Shown: positions 7,897-14,104 of the stretch, in pieces
Layout: each line of letters starts with the position of its first letter
How positions within the stretch are numbered: position 1 is the stretch's first letter
NCBI GenBank assembly: GCA_022571175.1
Contig: JACZYI010000028.1
Coordinates: 1-14,189 of the forward strand
DNA from: Pseudomonadota bacterium
GTDB taxonomy: Bacteria > Pseudomonadota > Alphaproteobacteria > Sphingomonadales > SMXR01
Length of the DNA stretch: 14,189 bases
Direction: 5' to 3'
Position numbers and translations under genes: made by a program
The notes under the pieces: generated by a model
Databases searched by the model: none
What the model saw: the letters and a program-made list of their open reading frames with translations, nothing else
What the model was told of the DNA's origin: nothing

Positions 7897-8439
7897 TTAT
7901 TCGCTGGGCAAAGGCTGCGGATTGTCACTTTGCCCGCGCATATAAAGCAAAAGTGCCGCACGATCCGCTACATTCTTCAGACCGGCAAAGCCCATGCGAT
8001 TTCCGGGAATCGCCGCCGATGGGCTTTCCAACCAGACGTCCATCAGTTCAAAAGTCCATGGAGTATCATATTCGGCAAGAGCAGTGGAAAAATTATACCC
8101 CTCTTTTGACCCCACCACAGAGCCCATAACATTGTATAAATTGGGCCCCACACGTGCTGCACCGCCCTGGTTTATTGTGTGACAGGCCTGACATCGCTTA
8201 AAAACCCGCTCCCCTTGATCAGGATTTGAGCTGGCCAGCAAGATAGCCAGGCTAGGCAGATCAGAAATGATTTCCTCAACTACATCTTCCACAGGTGCCG
8301 TGAACCCCTCAACAATATAGGCTTTCTGTTCAGGGTCATGAATTTCAAACAAACTTTCTGCGGTAATGTTCAGAAGCACAAACAACAATATACCCGCCAA
8401 AGAAACAGCGACAATTTTATTCCATTCAAACGAGTCCAT
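7897..8439 (-). CDS. Membrane-anchored class I cytochrome c
   Basis: A 180-residue electron carrier with an uncleaved N-terminal anchor. Residues 1-7 are followed by a hydrophobic helix (about 8-24, IVAVSLAGILLFVLL), an acidic linker, and a class I cytochrome c domain from about 74. The heme motif is CQACH (83-87), and Met149 in GNRMGFAG is the expected distal ligand. The layout resembles alphaproteobacterial membrane cytochromes (CycM or cytochrome cy) that pass electrons from the bc1 complex to a terminal oxidase. The frame extends upstream to 8481, but ATG 8439 is chosen because AGGAG sits 8 bases before it and MDSFEWNKI is a typical beginning for this family. It converges on the NlpC/P60 gene with only 18 bases between the stops and no obvious terminator. 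Confidence 0.93.
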   Translation of the reverse strand: MDSFEWNKIVAVSLAGILLFVLLNITAESLFEIHDPEQKAYIVEGFTAPVEDVVEEIISDLPSLAILLASSNPDQGERVFKRCQACHTINQGGAARVGPNLYNVMGSVVGSKEGYNFSTALAEYDTPWTFELMDVWLESPSAAIPGNRMGFAGLKNVADRAALLLYMRGQSDNPQPLPSE

Positions 8440-8740
8440 GATAGTTGCTCCTTGAGACACCTGGCTAAAGCGATGGGCCAACTCGAGAAAATTCGCGCGG
8501 CCCGGAAAATTCGCGGGGCCCGGAAATTTCGCGCGGAGAGTACCCGTGCGGGGATGGTAAATGCAAGCCGAATCGGGCCAGCTTTAGTCTCTGATTCATA
8601 CCCTCTCCAGATGGACGAAGCGTGAATCATTGTCAGACTCGAAAATATTTCAGCAAAATCAATGAGTCCCCCGATTTCAGGGTTTTCTGAAGCGAGATTA
8701 CCCTGGAGAATAGATGGGTTCATTAGTGCACTTCAAACAC
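8440..8740. other. Non-coding region between the cytochrome gene and ffs
   Basis: About 300 bases with no credible gene on either strand. It should hold the leftward promoter of the cytochrome gene, for which I see no convincing -35/-10 pair. It contains the 3 x 18-bp tandem repeat (8487-8540), an inverted repeat TGATTCA (8592-8598)/TGAATCA (8623-8629), and four GANTC sites in 76 bases (8593 GATTC, 8624 GAATC, 8636 GACTC, 8664 GAGTC). The 11-mer TCAGCAAAATC occurs at 8650 and again at 8750, probably by chance. Confidence 0.6.
8487..8540. repeat. Three 18-bp tandem repeats
   Basis: The units are 8487-8504 (GAAAATTCGCGCGGCCCG), 8505-8522 (one base different: GCGGGG for GCGCGG) and 8523-8540 (more diverged: GAAATTTCGCGCGGAGAG). 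They begin 48 bases upstream of the cytochrome c start codon. They could be protein-binding sites in its promoter or simple replication slippage; there are too few copies and no spacers, so this is not a CRISPR array. Confidence 0.75.
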
Positions 8741-8769
8741 TTGAAACCATCAGCAAAATCGAACATATA
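8741..8769 (+). promoter_or_regulatory. Promoter of ffs (SRP RNA)
   Basis: TTGAAA (-35, 8741-8746) and CATATA (-10, 8764-8769) are separated by 17 bases, placing the transcription start near 8775, where the paired 5' strand of the SRP RNA begins. Position and spacing agree with the RNA; the hexamers are near-consensus for a sigma70-type factor. Confidence 0.6.
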
Positions 8770-8773
8770 TGGT

Positions 8774-8878
8774 CCCGGGAGTTGGGCGCGGGTAAAGACC
8801 TCGCCAATCCGGTCAGATCCGGGAGGAAGCAGCCGTAACGAGATTTCTTTGGGTCGTTGCCCTTCTCCTTTCCGCTCT
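8774..8878 (+). ncRNA. ffs: Signal recognition particle 4.5S RNA
   Basis: This is the RNA core of the bacterial SRP, which binds Ffh and targets nascent membrane proteins. The conserved apical hairpin is at about 8811-8834: CGGTCAGATCC, a GGGA tetraloop (8821-8824, fits GNRA) and GGAAGCAGCC. The arms pair outward: GGAG and GGGC near 8778-8788 pair with GCCC and CTCC near 8859-8868. A promoter lies directly upstream and an intrinsic terminator directly downstream. The length of about 100 bases is normal for the small Alu-less SRP RNA. Ends are uncertain by several bases. Its place just before dnaX is a common arrangement in alphaproteobacteria (from general knowledge). Confidence 0.92.
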
Positions 8879-8908
8879 AAAAAAATCGGGTGATCGAGCC
8901 CCTTTTTT
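8879..8908 (+). terminator. Intrinsic terminator of ffs, A-run/T-run type
   Basis: Seven A (8879-8885), then GGGT (8888-8891), loop GATCGA, GCCC (8898-8901) and a run of six T (8903-8908). The A and T runs can extend the stem, so it may work on both strands. It separates the SRP RNA from dnaX, which starts 30-42 bases further on. Confidence 0.8.
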
Positions 8909-8937
8909 GATATGGTCATCTTATTCTTGTTTGGGGC

Positions 8938-10740
8938 ATGAGATATTTTATGGCGGGCAAAGAAAAAGACAAAGTGGGTGAATATCAGGTTCTGGCACGT
9001 AAATACCGCCCACAGACCTTTTCAGAACTTATTGGCCAAGAACCAATGGTTCAGACCTTGGCAAATGCCATCAAGGCAGATCGAATCGCGCATGCCTTTG
9101 TTCTGACGGGAGTCAGGGGAGTCGGCAAAACCACAACTGCCAGACTGATCGCTAAAGCCTTAAATTGCACGGGCAAGGACGGCAGCGGAAATATTACCAT
9201 AGACCCCTGCGGCATCTGCGATAACTGCATATCAATTGCAGCCTCACGGCATGTGGATATTCTGGAGATGGATGCGGCGAGCAGGACCGGTGTCGATGAT
9301 ATTCGGGAGATTATTGACAGCGTGCAATATGCCCCCGTATCAGCGCGTTACAAAATCTATATCGTGGACGAAGTCCATATGTTGACCAAAAATGCCTTTA
9401 ACGCGCTCCTCAAGACCCTTGAAGAACCCCCACCGCATGTGAAATTTATTTTTGCCACGACCGAAGTACGGAAAATACCCATCACGGTTCTTTCCCGTTG
9501 TCAGCGCTTTGATTTGAGACGGGTGCCTGCGGATAAACTTATAGCCCATTTAAAATCAATTGTTGCCTCTGAGAAGGTAAAAATTGACGAAGACGCGTTG
9601 GCCTTGATTGCGCGCGCCGCCGAAGGTTCGGTTCGGGATGCCTTGTCCCTGCTTGACCAGGCCGTTTCCCACAGCGGAGGAGATGTCACGGCAGAGCAGG
9701 TAGGTGGTATGCTTGGTCTGGCAGATCGCTCCCGGATTATGGATCTTTTCGAGAATTTGCTCTCTGGTGACATTAAACCCGCCCTTAATATTATGCAGGA
9801 TCAATATGAACTTGGCGCAGACCCCGCTGTGCTGCTGAAAGACCTCGCCGAAGTCACACACTGGATCACGCGACTGAAAGTTTCACCAGATGCCGGGTCC
9901 AGCGTCCTTGTTTCAGAAGATGAAAAAGAGCGTGGGCTCCATTTAGCGAACAAACTAAAGATGGCAGAGCTAACCCGCGTCTGGCAGATACTCCTGAAGG
10001 GAATTCAGGAAACCCGAAATGCCGATTTTCCTATGGCCGCTGCCGAGATGGTTTCCATCCGTCTTGCCTATGCCGCAAAAATGCCCACACCGGCTGACCT
10101 TATCGCCGAGCTAAAAGGGCAGAGCGCACCAAAATCCATAAATACAGAAAAATCTGAACCGGACGCAAAGCTTGACGCGCCGGACTCGGGGACACCAGTT
10201 GTGTCCACCCGGTCTCCTGATGCGGTGCCCGTGGCGGAAAAATCGGAAAAAAACCAACCGAGCACGGCCCAATCAACAGGGGGCGCCTCTCTCCTGGCGC
10301 TAAAGCAGGAACCGGATGAAGCCAATATTCCCGCAGAACCCATGCCCATTTCTTTCAGGGCACTTGTGGAGCTTTTTGAATCCCGAAAAGAGGGTGTCAT
10401 TGCTAAATTTCTACATGATGACTTCAGTCTCAGATCCTATAAGCCGGGCACCATAGCCATAACACCTTTGGGGAAAGTGCCGTTGACGCTCGCCAGCCGC
10501 ATGAAAACCTGTCTCAAAGACTGGACCGGTGAAGAATGGCAAATTATCATTGAATCAAAACCCGGCGAGGACTCTCTGAAAAGCCAGGATGATGCCGCCA
10601 ATAAATTATTATATGAAAAATTTTCCGCTGACCCGTCTGTAGAAAGTCTGCTGGCCGCTTTTCCGGGCGCAAAAATTACCAATATCGAGCCCATAGTGAA
10701 TACCGATGATGAGACCCACTCAAGTGAGGATGAGAAATGA
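8938..10740 (+). CDS. dnaX: DNA polymerase III subunit gamma/tau (clamp-loader ATPase)
   Basis: The clamp-loader ATPase loads the beta clamp and, as tau, ties polymerase III to the replisome. In the 600-residue frame: Walker A GVRGVGKTT (58-66), zinc cysteines 77, 91, 94 and 97, Walker B YIVDEVH (141-147), sensor 1 region ATTE (173-176) and the SRC arginine-finger motif (186-188). A collar domain follows to about 370, then a low-complexity acidic/polar linker (~385-475) and a C-terminal tau region (about 478-590, ISFRALVELFESRKEG to NIEPI) expected to bind the polymerase alpha subunit. ATG 8938 has no usable ribosome site; ATG 8950 (MAGKEKDK) is an equally good start. A run of seven A at 10247-10253 forms A AAA AAC in frame, so a shorter gamma-like product is possible. 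Its last 4 bases overlap ybaB. Confidence 0.97.
   Translation: MRYFMAGKEKDKVGEYQVLARKYRPQTFSELIGQEPMVQTLANAIKADRIAHAFVLTGVRGVGKTTTARLIAKALNCTGKDGSGNITIDPCGICDNCISIAASRHVDILEMDAASRTGVDDIREIIDSVQYAPVSARYKIYIVDEVHMLTKNAFNALLKTLEEPPPHVKFIFATTEVRKIPITVLSRCQRFDLRRVPADKLIAHLKSIVASEKVKIDEDALALIARAAEGSVRDALSLLDQAVSHSGGDVTAEQVGGMLGLADRSRIMDLFENLLSGDIKPALNIMQDQYELGADPAVLLKDLAEVTHWITRLKVSPDAGSSVLVSEDEKERGLHLANKLKMAELTRVWQILLKGIQETRNADFPMAAAEMVSIRLAYAAKMPTPADLIAELKGQSAPKSINTEKSEPDAKLDAPDSGTPVVSTRSPDAVPVAEKSEKNQPSTAQSTGGASLLALKQEPDEANIPAEPMPISFRALVELFESRKEGVIAKFLHDDFSLRSYKPGTIAITPLGKVPLTLASRMKTCLKDWTGEEWQIIIESKPGEDSLKSQDDAANKLLYEKFSADPSVESLLAAFPGAKITNIEPIVNTDDETHSSEDEK
10247..10319 (+). promoter_or_regulatory. 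Possible -1 frameshift site in dnaX
   Basis: The in-frame heptamer A AAA AAC (10248-10254) lies in a run of seven A at codons 437-439. A -1 slip would add 21 codons and stop at TGA 10317-10319, giving a product of about 460 residues that ends inside the linker, as E. coli gamma does. A 5-bp stem GCGCC (10283-10287)/GGCGC (10296-10300) follows, but 28 bases after the heptamer, further than the usual 5-9. I see no Shine-Dalgarno-like stimulator upstream. The site is plausible but unproven. Confidence 0.35.
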
Positions 10741-11060
10741 CCGATCTGTCACAAATACTCAAGCAGGCACAGGGCATGCAGAAGAAAATGAAGGAGATGC
10801 AAGCCGAGCTGGAACTAATTGAAGTCGAAGGCCAATCAGGCGCCGGGATGGTCACAGTTAGATTAAGCGGAAAAGGCATAATGAAGTCGGTAAAAATTGA
10901 TCCTTCACTTTTTGATAGGGAAGAAGCCGAGGTGGTTGAGGATTTAATTACGGCCGCTCACAATGATGCCAAAGAAAAACTCGAATCCCGCATTCAGGAA
11001 GAGATGAAAAGCCTGACCGGTGGACTTTCATTGCCGCCGGGCATGAAAATGCCATTTTAG
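10737..11060 (+). CDS. ybaB: YbaB/EbfC-family nucleoid-associated protein
   Basis: A 107-residue DNA-binding protein of the family that forms tweezer-like homodimers and coats the nucleoid. The pattern fits: an N-terminal helix rich in Gln/Lys/Met (LKQAQGMQKKMKEMQAEL), a central beta region (GMVTVRLSGKGIMKSVKID), a long helix (EEAEVVEDLITAAHNDAKEK) and a flexible Gly/Pro/Met-rich tail. ATG overlaps the dnaX stop as ATGA, so the two are translationally coupled. The order dnaX-ybaB-recR is widely conserved. Confidence 0.95.
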   Translation: MTDLSQILKQAQGMQKKMKEMQAELELIEVEGQSGAGMVTVRLSGKGIMKSVKIDPSLFDREEAEVVEDLITAAHNDAKEKLESRIQEEMKSLTGGLSLPPGMKMPF

Positions 11061-11070
11061 AGGGACCGGA

Positions 11071-11676
11071 ATGCAGTCGTCCCATCACCCTGAAATCGAC
11101 CAGCTGATTCAGGCCCTGGCCAAGCTTCCCGGGCTTGGACCGCGCTCTGCCCGACGGGCTGTTTTGCACCTGATCAAGCGCAAGGAAGGTGAAATGATCC
11201 CCTTATCAACTGCCATGAAGCAGGTGGCTGATGATATTGATATCTGTTCGGAGTGTGGCAATCTGGATACGGCAAATCCCTGTGCTGTTTGTGCCGATCT
11301 AAAACGGGATCGCTCGGTCATTTGTGTGGTCGAGCAAGTGTCTGATCTTTGGGCGCTGGACCGGGCGCAATCCTATAAGGGGCAGTATCATGTGCTTGGC
11401 GGTGTCCTTTCAGCACTGGACGGAATCAGACCTGAAGACCTCACCATTGATAAACTGATTGAGCGAGCGGCGGCGAGCAATGTGAAAGAAGTCATTTTAG
11501 CCACCAATGCAACTGTGGAGGGTCAGATCACCGCCCACTATATTTCTGAAAAACTCCAGAAATTTGATGTTAAGGTAACCGCCATTGCCCATGGTGTTCC
11601 CGTGGGTGGAGAGCTCGATTATATGGATGATGGCACGCTCATCGCGGCACTTAAAGCACGCAAACCCGTCATCTGA
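11071..11676 (+). CDS. recR: Recombination mediator RecR
   Basis: It works with RecF/RecO to load RecA on gapped single-stranded DNA. At 201 residues it is the usual length. In order: an N-terminal helix-hairpin-helix (LAKLPGLGPRSARRAVLHLI, 17-36), a C4 zinc finger with Cys59, Cys62, Cys71 and Cys74 (CSECGN ... CAVC), a Toprim domain (about 82-175) with Glu88 in VVEQ and the LGGVLSALDGI loop, and a Walker-B-like C-terminal region (AHGVPVGGELDYMDDGTL). AGAGGGA upstream gives a ribosome site. It begins 10 bases after ybaB, in the same operon, and ends 4 bases from the convergent rmuC stop with no clear terminator between them. Confidence 0.97.
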   Translation: MQSSHHPEIDQLIQALAKLPGLGPRSARRAVLHLIKRKEGEMIPLSTAMKQVADDIDICSECGNLDTANPCAVCADLKRDRSVICVVEQVSDLWALDRAQSYKGQYHVLGGVLSALDGIRPEDLTIDKLIERAAASNVKEVILATNATVEGQITAHYISEKLQKFDVKVTAIAHGVPVGGELDYMDDGTLIAALKARKPVI

Positions 11677-11680
11677 TCAG

Positions 11681-12748
11681 TTATTCCACTAATCTTGGCT
11701 TGGCTGGCTCACTGGGTAAAATATTTTCTTCATCTACCGGATTATCAAATTCCACATCCCTGATTCTTACAGACCGTTTTGATATTTTGCCGGTAGATAT
11801 CTGGATGTCATGGATATCTTTTTCCGCCGATTCAAAATGCTTGGCCAGATCGCTCACTCGTTTATCCAAGCGGATAACATCTTGCAACATTTTACCCACT
11901 TCGGCTTGAATCAGACCCGCCTGCTCCTGCATTTCCACATCTTTCAGGACTGCCCGAATGGTAGTGAGGGTTGCCATCAAGGTGGTCGGGGAGACAATCC
12001 ATACTCTGGCTATGTGACTTTTATCGACAACCTCGGCAAAATGGGCGTGCAATTCGGCATAAACCGCTTCAGAGGGTAAAAACATGAAGGCCGAATTTGC
12101 TGTCTCGCCGGGAATAATATATTTTTCCTTGATGGCCTTTACATGCGTCAAAATAGCATCCCGAAAGTCACGCTCAGCACTGATTTTTTCAGTTTTACCC
12201 CTCGCCGCCTCAAGGGCCCGATAGCTTTCCAACGGAAATTTAGCGTCAACCACGATTGAACCCGGCGGGTTCGGAAGTTTCAGGAGACAATCCGGCCGCT
12301 TTCCATTGGAGAGGGTTTCCTGAAAGGAATAGGCATTTGGAGGAAGAATATCAGAGACCAGATCATTGAGCTGGATTTCACCAAAAGTGCCCCGCAATTG
12401 TTTGTTCTCCAGAATGTTCTGGAGACCAATAATATCCTTAGAAAGCGAGGTCATGTTTTCTTGAGCTTTGTCTATAACCTTCAATCGCCGCTCCAGGTTA
12501 CCGATTGATTTGGCGGTTTTGGTAGCGGACGCCTCAAGATTTGTGCCCATGCGCTGATTAATTGAATCAAGCCGCTCTTGAACGGTTTTAACTAACTCTG
12601 AGTGCGCTGTAATGTTTGCGCTCGATAGCTGATCCAGACGGCCTACAAGCTCAGAGCCCTGACCACGCCGAAAATAAACGGCCGCAGCAATAACCAGACC
12701 TGAAATCAGGAGGCCAAAAAATATCACCCAAGGCAGCATGGTTTCCAT
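11681..12748 (-). CDS. rmuC: DNA recombination protein RmuC homologue
   Basis: A 355-residue protein, shorter than E. coli RmuC (475). The N-terminus is a membrane helix (about residues 6-24, PWVIFFGLLISGLVIAAAV), followed by a coiled coil (about 30-115) and the RmuC core, a PD-(D/E)XK nuclease-like fold with Glu124 (GTFGEIQL), Asp153 (KRPDCLL) and Asp168/Lys170 (VVDAKFPLESY). FLPSEAVYAELHAHF and VWIVSPTTLMATL are further family hallmarks. In E. coli it limits inversions at short inverted repeats; its enzymatic activity is not firmly known. The start METM is supported by AGGAG 7 bases upstream. The last ~30 residues are variable and charged. It is transcribed toward recR and away from def. 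Confidence 0.95.
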   Translation of the reverse strand: METMLPWVIFFGLLISGLVIAAAVYFRRGQGSELVGRLDQLSSANITAHSELVKTVQERLDSINQRMGTNLEASATKTAKSIGNLERRLKVIDKAQENMTSLSKDIIGLQNILENKQLRGTFGEIQLNDLVSDILPPNAYSFQETLSNGKRPDCLLKLPNPPGSIVVDAKFPLESYRALEAARGKTEKISAERDFRDAILTHVKAIKEKYIIPGETANSAFMFLPSEAVYAELHAHFAEVVDKSHIARVWIVSPTTLMATLTTIRAVLKDVEMQEQAGLIQAEVGKMLQDVIRLDKRVSDLAKHFESAEKDIHDIQISTGKISKRSVRIRDVEFDNPVDEENILPSEPAKPRLVE

Positions 12749-12801
12749 TGCTTCTCTCCTCTGGCGCAGACCATATCATGAACCGAGAAACTCTGCACTT
12801 C

Positions 12802-12830
12802 TTGACGCACGCCGACCAACTGACTAGGTA
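12802..12830 (+). promoter_or_regulatory. Possible def promoter
   Basis: TTGACG (12802-12807) is a good -35. Seventeen bases on, TAGGTA (12825-12830) is a poor -10 match. It lies in the 143-base gap between the divergent rmuC and def genes, which must hold promoters for both. No clear leftward promoter was found. Confidence 0.3.
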
Positions 12831-12891
12831 AGTCCACTGGCGTCAATCAAAGGTTTGAACCGGGAACAAGTGAGCACAAGAAAGACAGGCA

Positions 12892-13386
12892 ATGTCATTA
12901 TTAAAGATCATAGAGGCCCCCGATCCGAGACTTCGGGTCATATCGAGCCCGGTCGATGGTGTCGACGATGAACTCCGCTCCCTGATGGATCAAATGCTTG
13001 AGACCATGTATGCTGCTCCCGGCATCGGCTTGTCTGCGATTCAGGTCAATATCCCCAAACGGGTAATCGTCCTTGATATTGCTGGTTCCGAGGAAGATCC
13101 AGATCCCCGTTATTTCGTTAATCCGGAAATCGTCTGGCAGAGCGATGAGATGGAAAATTATAAAGAAGGCTGCCTCTCACTGCCGGAGTATTATGCCGAG
13201 GTTGAACGACCTGGTGCCTGCCATATCAGACATCTGGACTATGATGGCAAGGAACATCTGTTGAAGGCCGAGGGTTTGTTGGCCACCTGTATTCAGCACG
13301 AAATTGATCATCTGGAGGGCATTCTCTTCGTTGATTATCTTTCGGTGCTTCGGCGCAATATGATTTTGAGAAAGTTGGCCAAGGGA
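12892..13386 (+). CDS. def: Peptide deformylase, 3' end replaced by unrelated sequence
   Basis: This is the cytoplasmic Fe/Zn hydrolase that removes the formyl group from initiator methionine. All three family motifs are present: GIGLSAIQ (44-51), EGCLSLP (92-98) with metal ligand Cys94, and HEIDH (136-140) with His136, Glu137 and His140. The recognisable deformylase runs to about residue 164 (LSVLRRNMILRKLAK), where a native Def would need only a few more residues; the natural stop is missing. From GDYG on, the reading frame is MltG-like and the full open frame ends at 14034 (380 residues). Arginine here is mainly CGN (7 of 10), like the genes to its left. In alphaproteobacteria fmt commonly follows def; here it is absent. 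The ribosome site is weak. The catalytic domain looks functional, but the fused end is probably an assembly artefact. Confidence 0.93.
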
Positions 13387-14034
13387 GATTATGGTATCAA
13401 CTCGGTCAGTATTACTTTTCCCGAGGGTGTAACAATTACAGAGATTGGAGAGATTTTAAAATTAAAATTTCTTGATTTTGACGAAGCAACTTTTTTAAGA
13501 TTGGCCAAAGGCAAGGAGGGTTTTCTTTTCCCTGATACATATAATTTTTTACCAAATATTGGACCCAGACAAGTTATCTTTGAGATGGAGGAAAATTTTG
13601 ACCAGAAGCTTGAACCACTAATGCTCGAAATTGAAGAGAGTGGGCACTCCTTGGAGGAAATTATAATTATGGCTTCTCTCTTGGAAGAAGAAGCTAGAAC
13701 ACGCCAGACTAGAAAAATGATAGCGGGCATCCTGTGGAATAGAATTGAACTCGGCATGCTTCTGCAAGTTGATGCTGTCTTTCCTTACATTATTGGTAAA
13801 AATACCTTCCAATTAACTCTGGAAGATTTACAGTTTGACTCTCTTTACAATACTTATAAATACCCAGGCCTGCCACCGGGAGCAATTTCAAATCCCGGAC
13901 TCCAGTCTATAGAGTCGGCGCTCCAGCCAACGGAGAGTGATTATCTATTCTATCTCTCTGACAGAGATGGCAATACACACTACGCTGTAAATTTTGAGGG
14001 ACACAAGAGAAACAAGAGGATTTATCTTAGATAA
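13375..14034 (+). CDS. mltG: MltG-type endolytic murein transglycosylase, C-terminal part, fused in frame after def
   Basis: About 216 residues of an MltG/YceG-family enzyme, which cuts nascent glycan strands in the periplasm or at the outer face of the membrane. Numbered in the fused frame: the end of the LysM-like region (VSITFPEGVTITEIGEIL, 172-189), EGFLFPDTY (209-217), the catalytic segment ASLLEEEA (261-268) with Glu265 as the likely catalytic acid, WNRIELGMLLQVDAV (282-296) and YPGLPPGAISNPGL (324-337). The cytoplasmic tail, membrane anchor and first part of the LysM-like domain are missing. Codon use differs from everything to the left: 8 of 10 arginines are AGA, one is AGG and one CGC, with AT-rich third positions. 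The sequence resembles CPR (Parcubacteria-like) MltG proteins. It probably comes from another genome; see the findings. Confidence 0.85.
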   Translation: MAKGDYGINSVSITFPEGVTITEIGEILKLKFLDFDEATFLRLAKGKEGFLFPDTYNFLPNIGPRQVIFEMEENFDQKLEPLMLEIEESGHSLEEIIIMASLLEEEARTRQTRKMIAGILWNRIELGMLLQVDAVFPYIIGKNTFQLTLEDLQFDSLYNTYKYPGLPPGAISNPGLQSIESALQPTESDYLFYLSDRDGNTHYAVNFEGHKRNKRIYLR

Positions 14035-14039
14035 ACCTC

Positions 14040-14067
14040 AAACTCTAAACTCTAATATCTAAACTCC
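14040..14067. repeat. Four degenerate 7-mer tandem repeats
   Basis: AAACTCT, AAACTCT, AATATCT and AAACTCC follow one another immediately after the mltG stop. Low-complexity spacers of this kind are frequent between genes of CPR genomes (general knowledge) and unlike any spacer to the left of 13,380. Confidence 0.6.
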
Positions 14068-14104
14068 CCGGCCTCGCCGAGCGAAGCGGGGCGGGCTAAC
14101 GGGG
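14066..14104. repeat. GC-rich palindromic element
   Basis: CCCCG (14066-14070) pairs with CGGGG (14087-14091), with inner CTCG/CGAG complementarity, and a second CGGGG follows at 14100-14104. It is a strongly GC-rich island in AT-rich surroundings. It could act as a terminator hairpin for mltG without a long T-run, or be a dispersed palindromic repeat. Confidence 0.45.

Noticed and set aside
8440..8481. Longer cytochrome c start (MAHRFSQVSQGATIM...)
   Set aside because: AGGAG lies 8 bases before ATG 8439, and MDSFEWNKI is the typical family start; the extension would read through that ribosome site.
8487..8540. CRISPR array
   Set aside because: The units are contiguous with no unique spacers, there are only three of them, and no cas genes are nearby.
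8338..8625. Rightward 95-residue frame with KIRAAR/KIRGAR/KFRAES repeats
   Set aside because: The repeat is just the translation of the 18-bp DNA repeats. The frame overlaps the start of the cytochrome gene on the other strand and has no family match or ribosome site.
8650..8760. Repeated 11-mer TCAGCAAAATC exactly 100 bases apart
   Set aside because: No flanking similarity and only two copies; a chance match is likely.
12892..14034. A new bifunctional deformylase-transglycosylase enzyme
   Set aside because: There is no membrane anchor between the halves, the cellular compartments are incompatible, and composition and codon use change sharply at the join. A chimeric contig explains all of this more simply.
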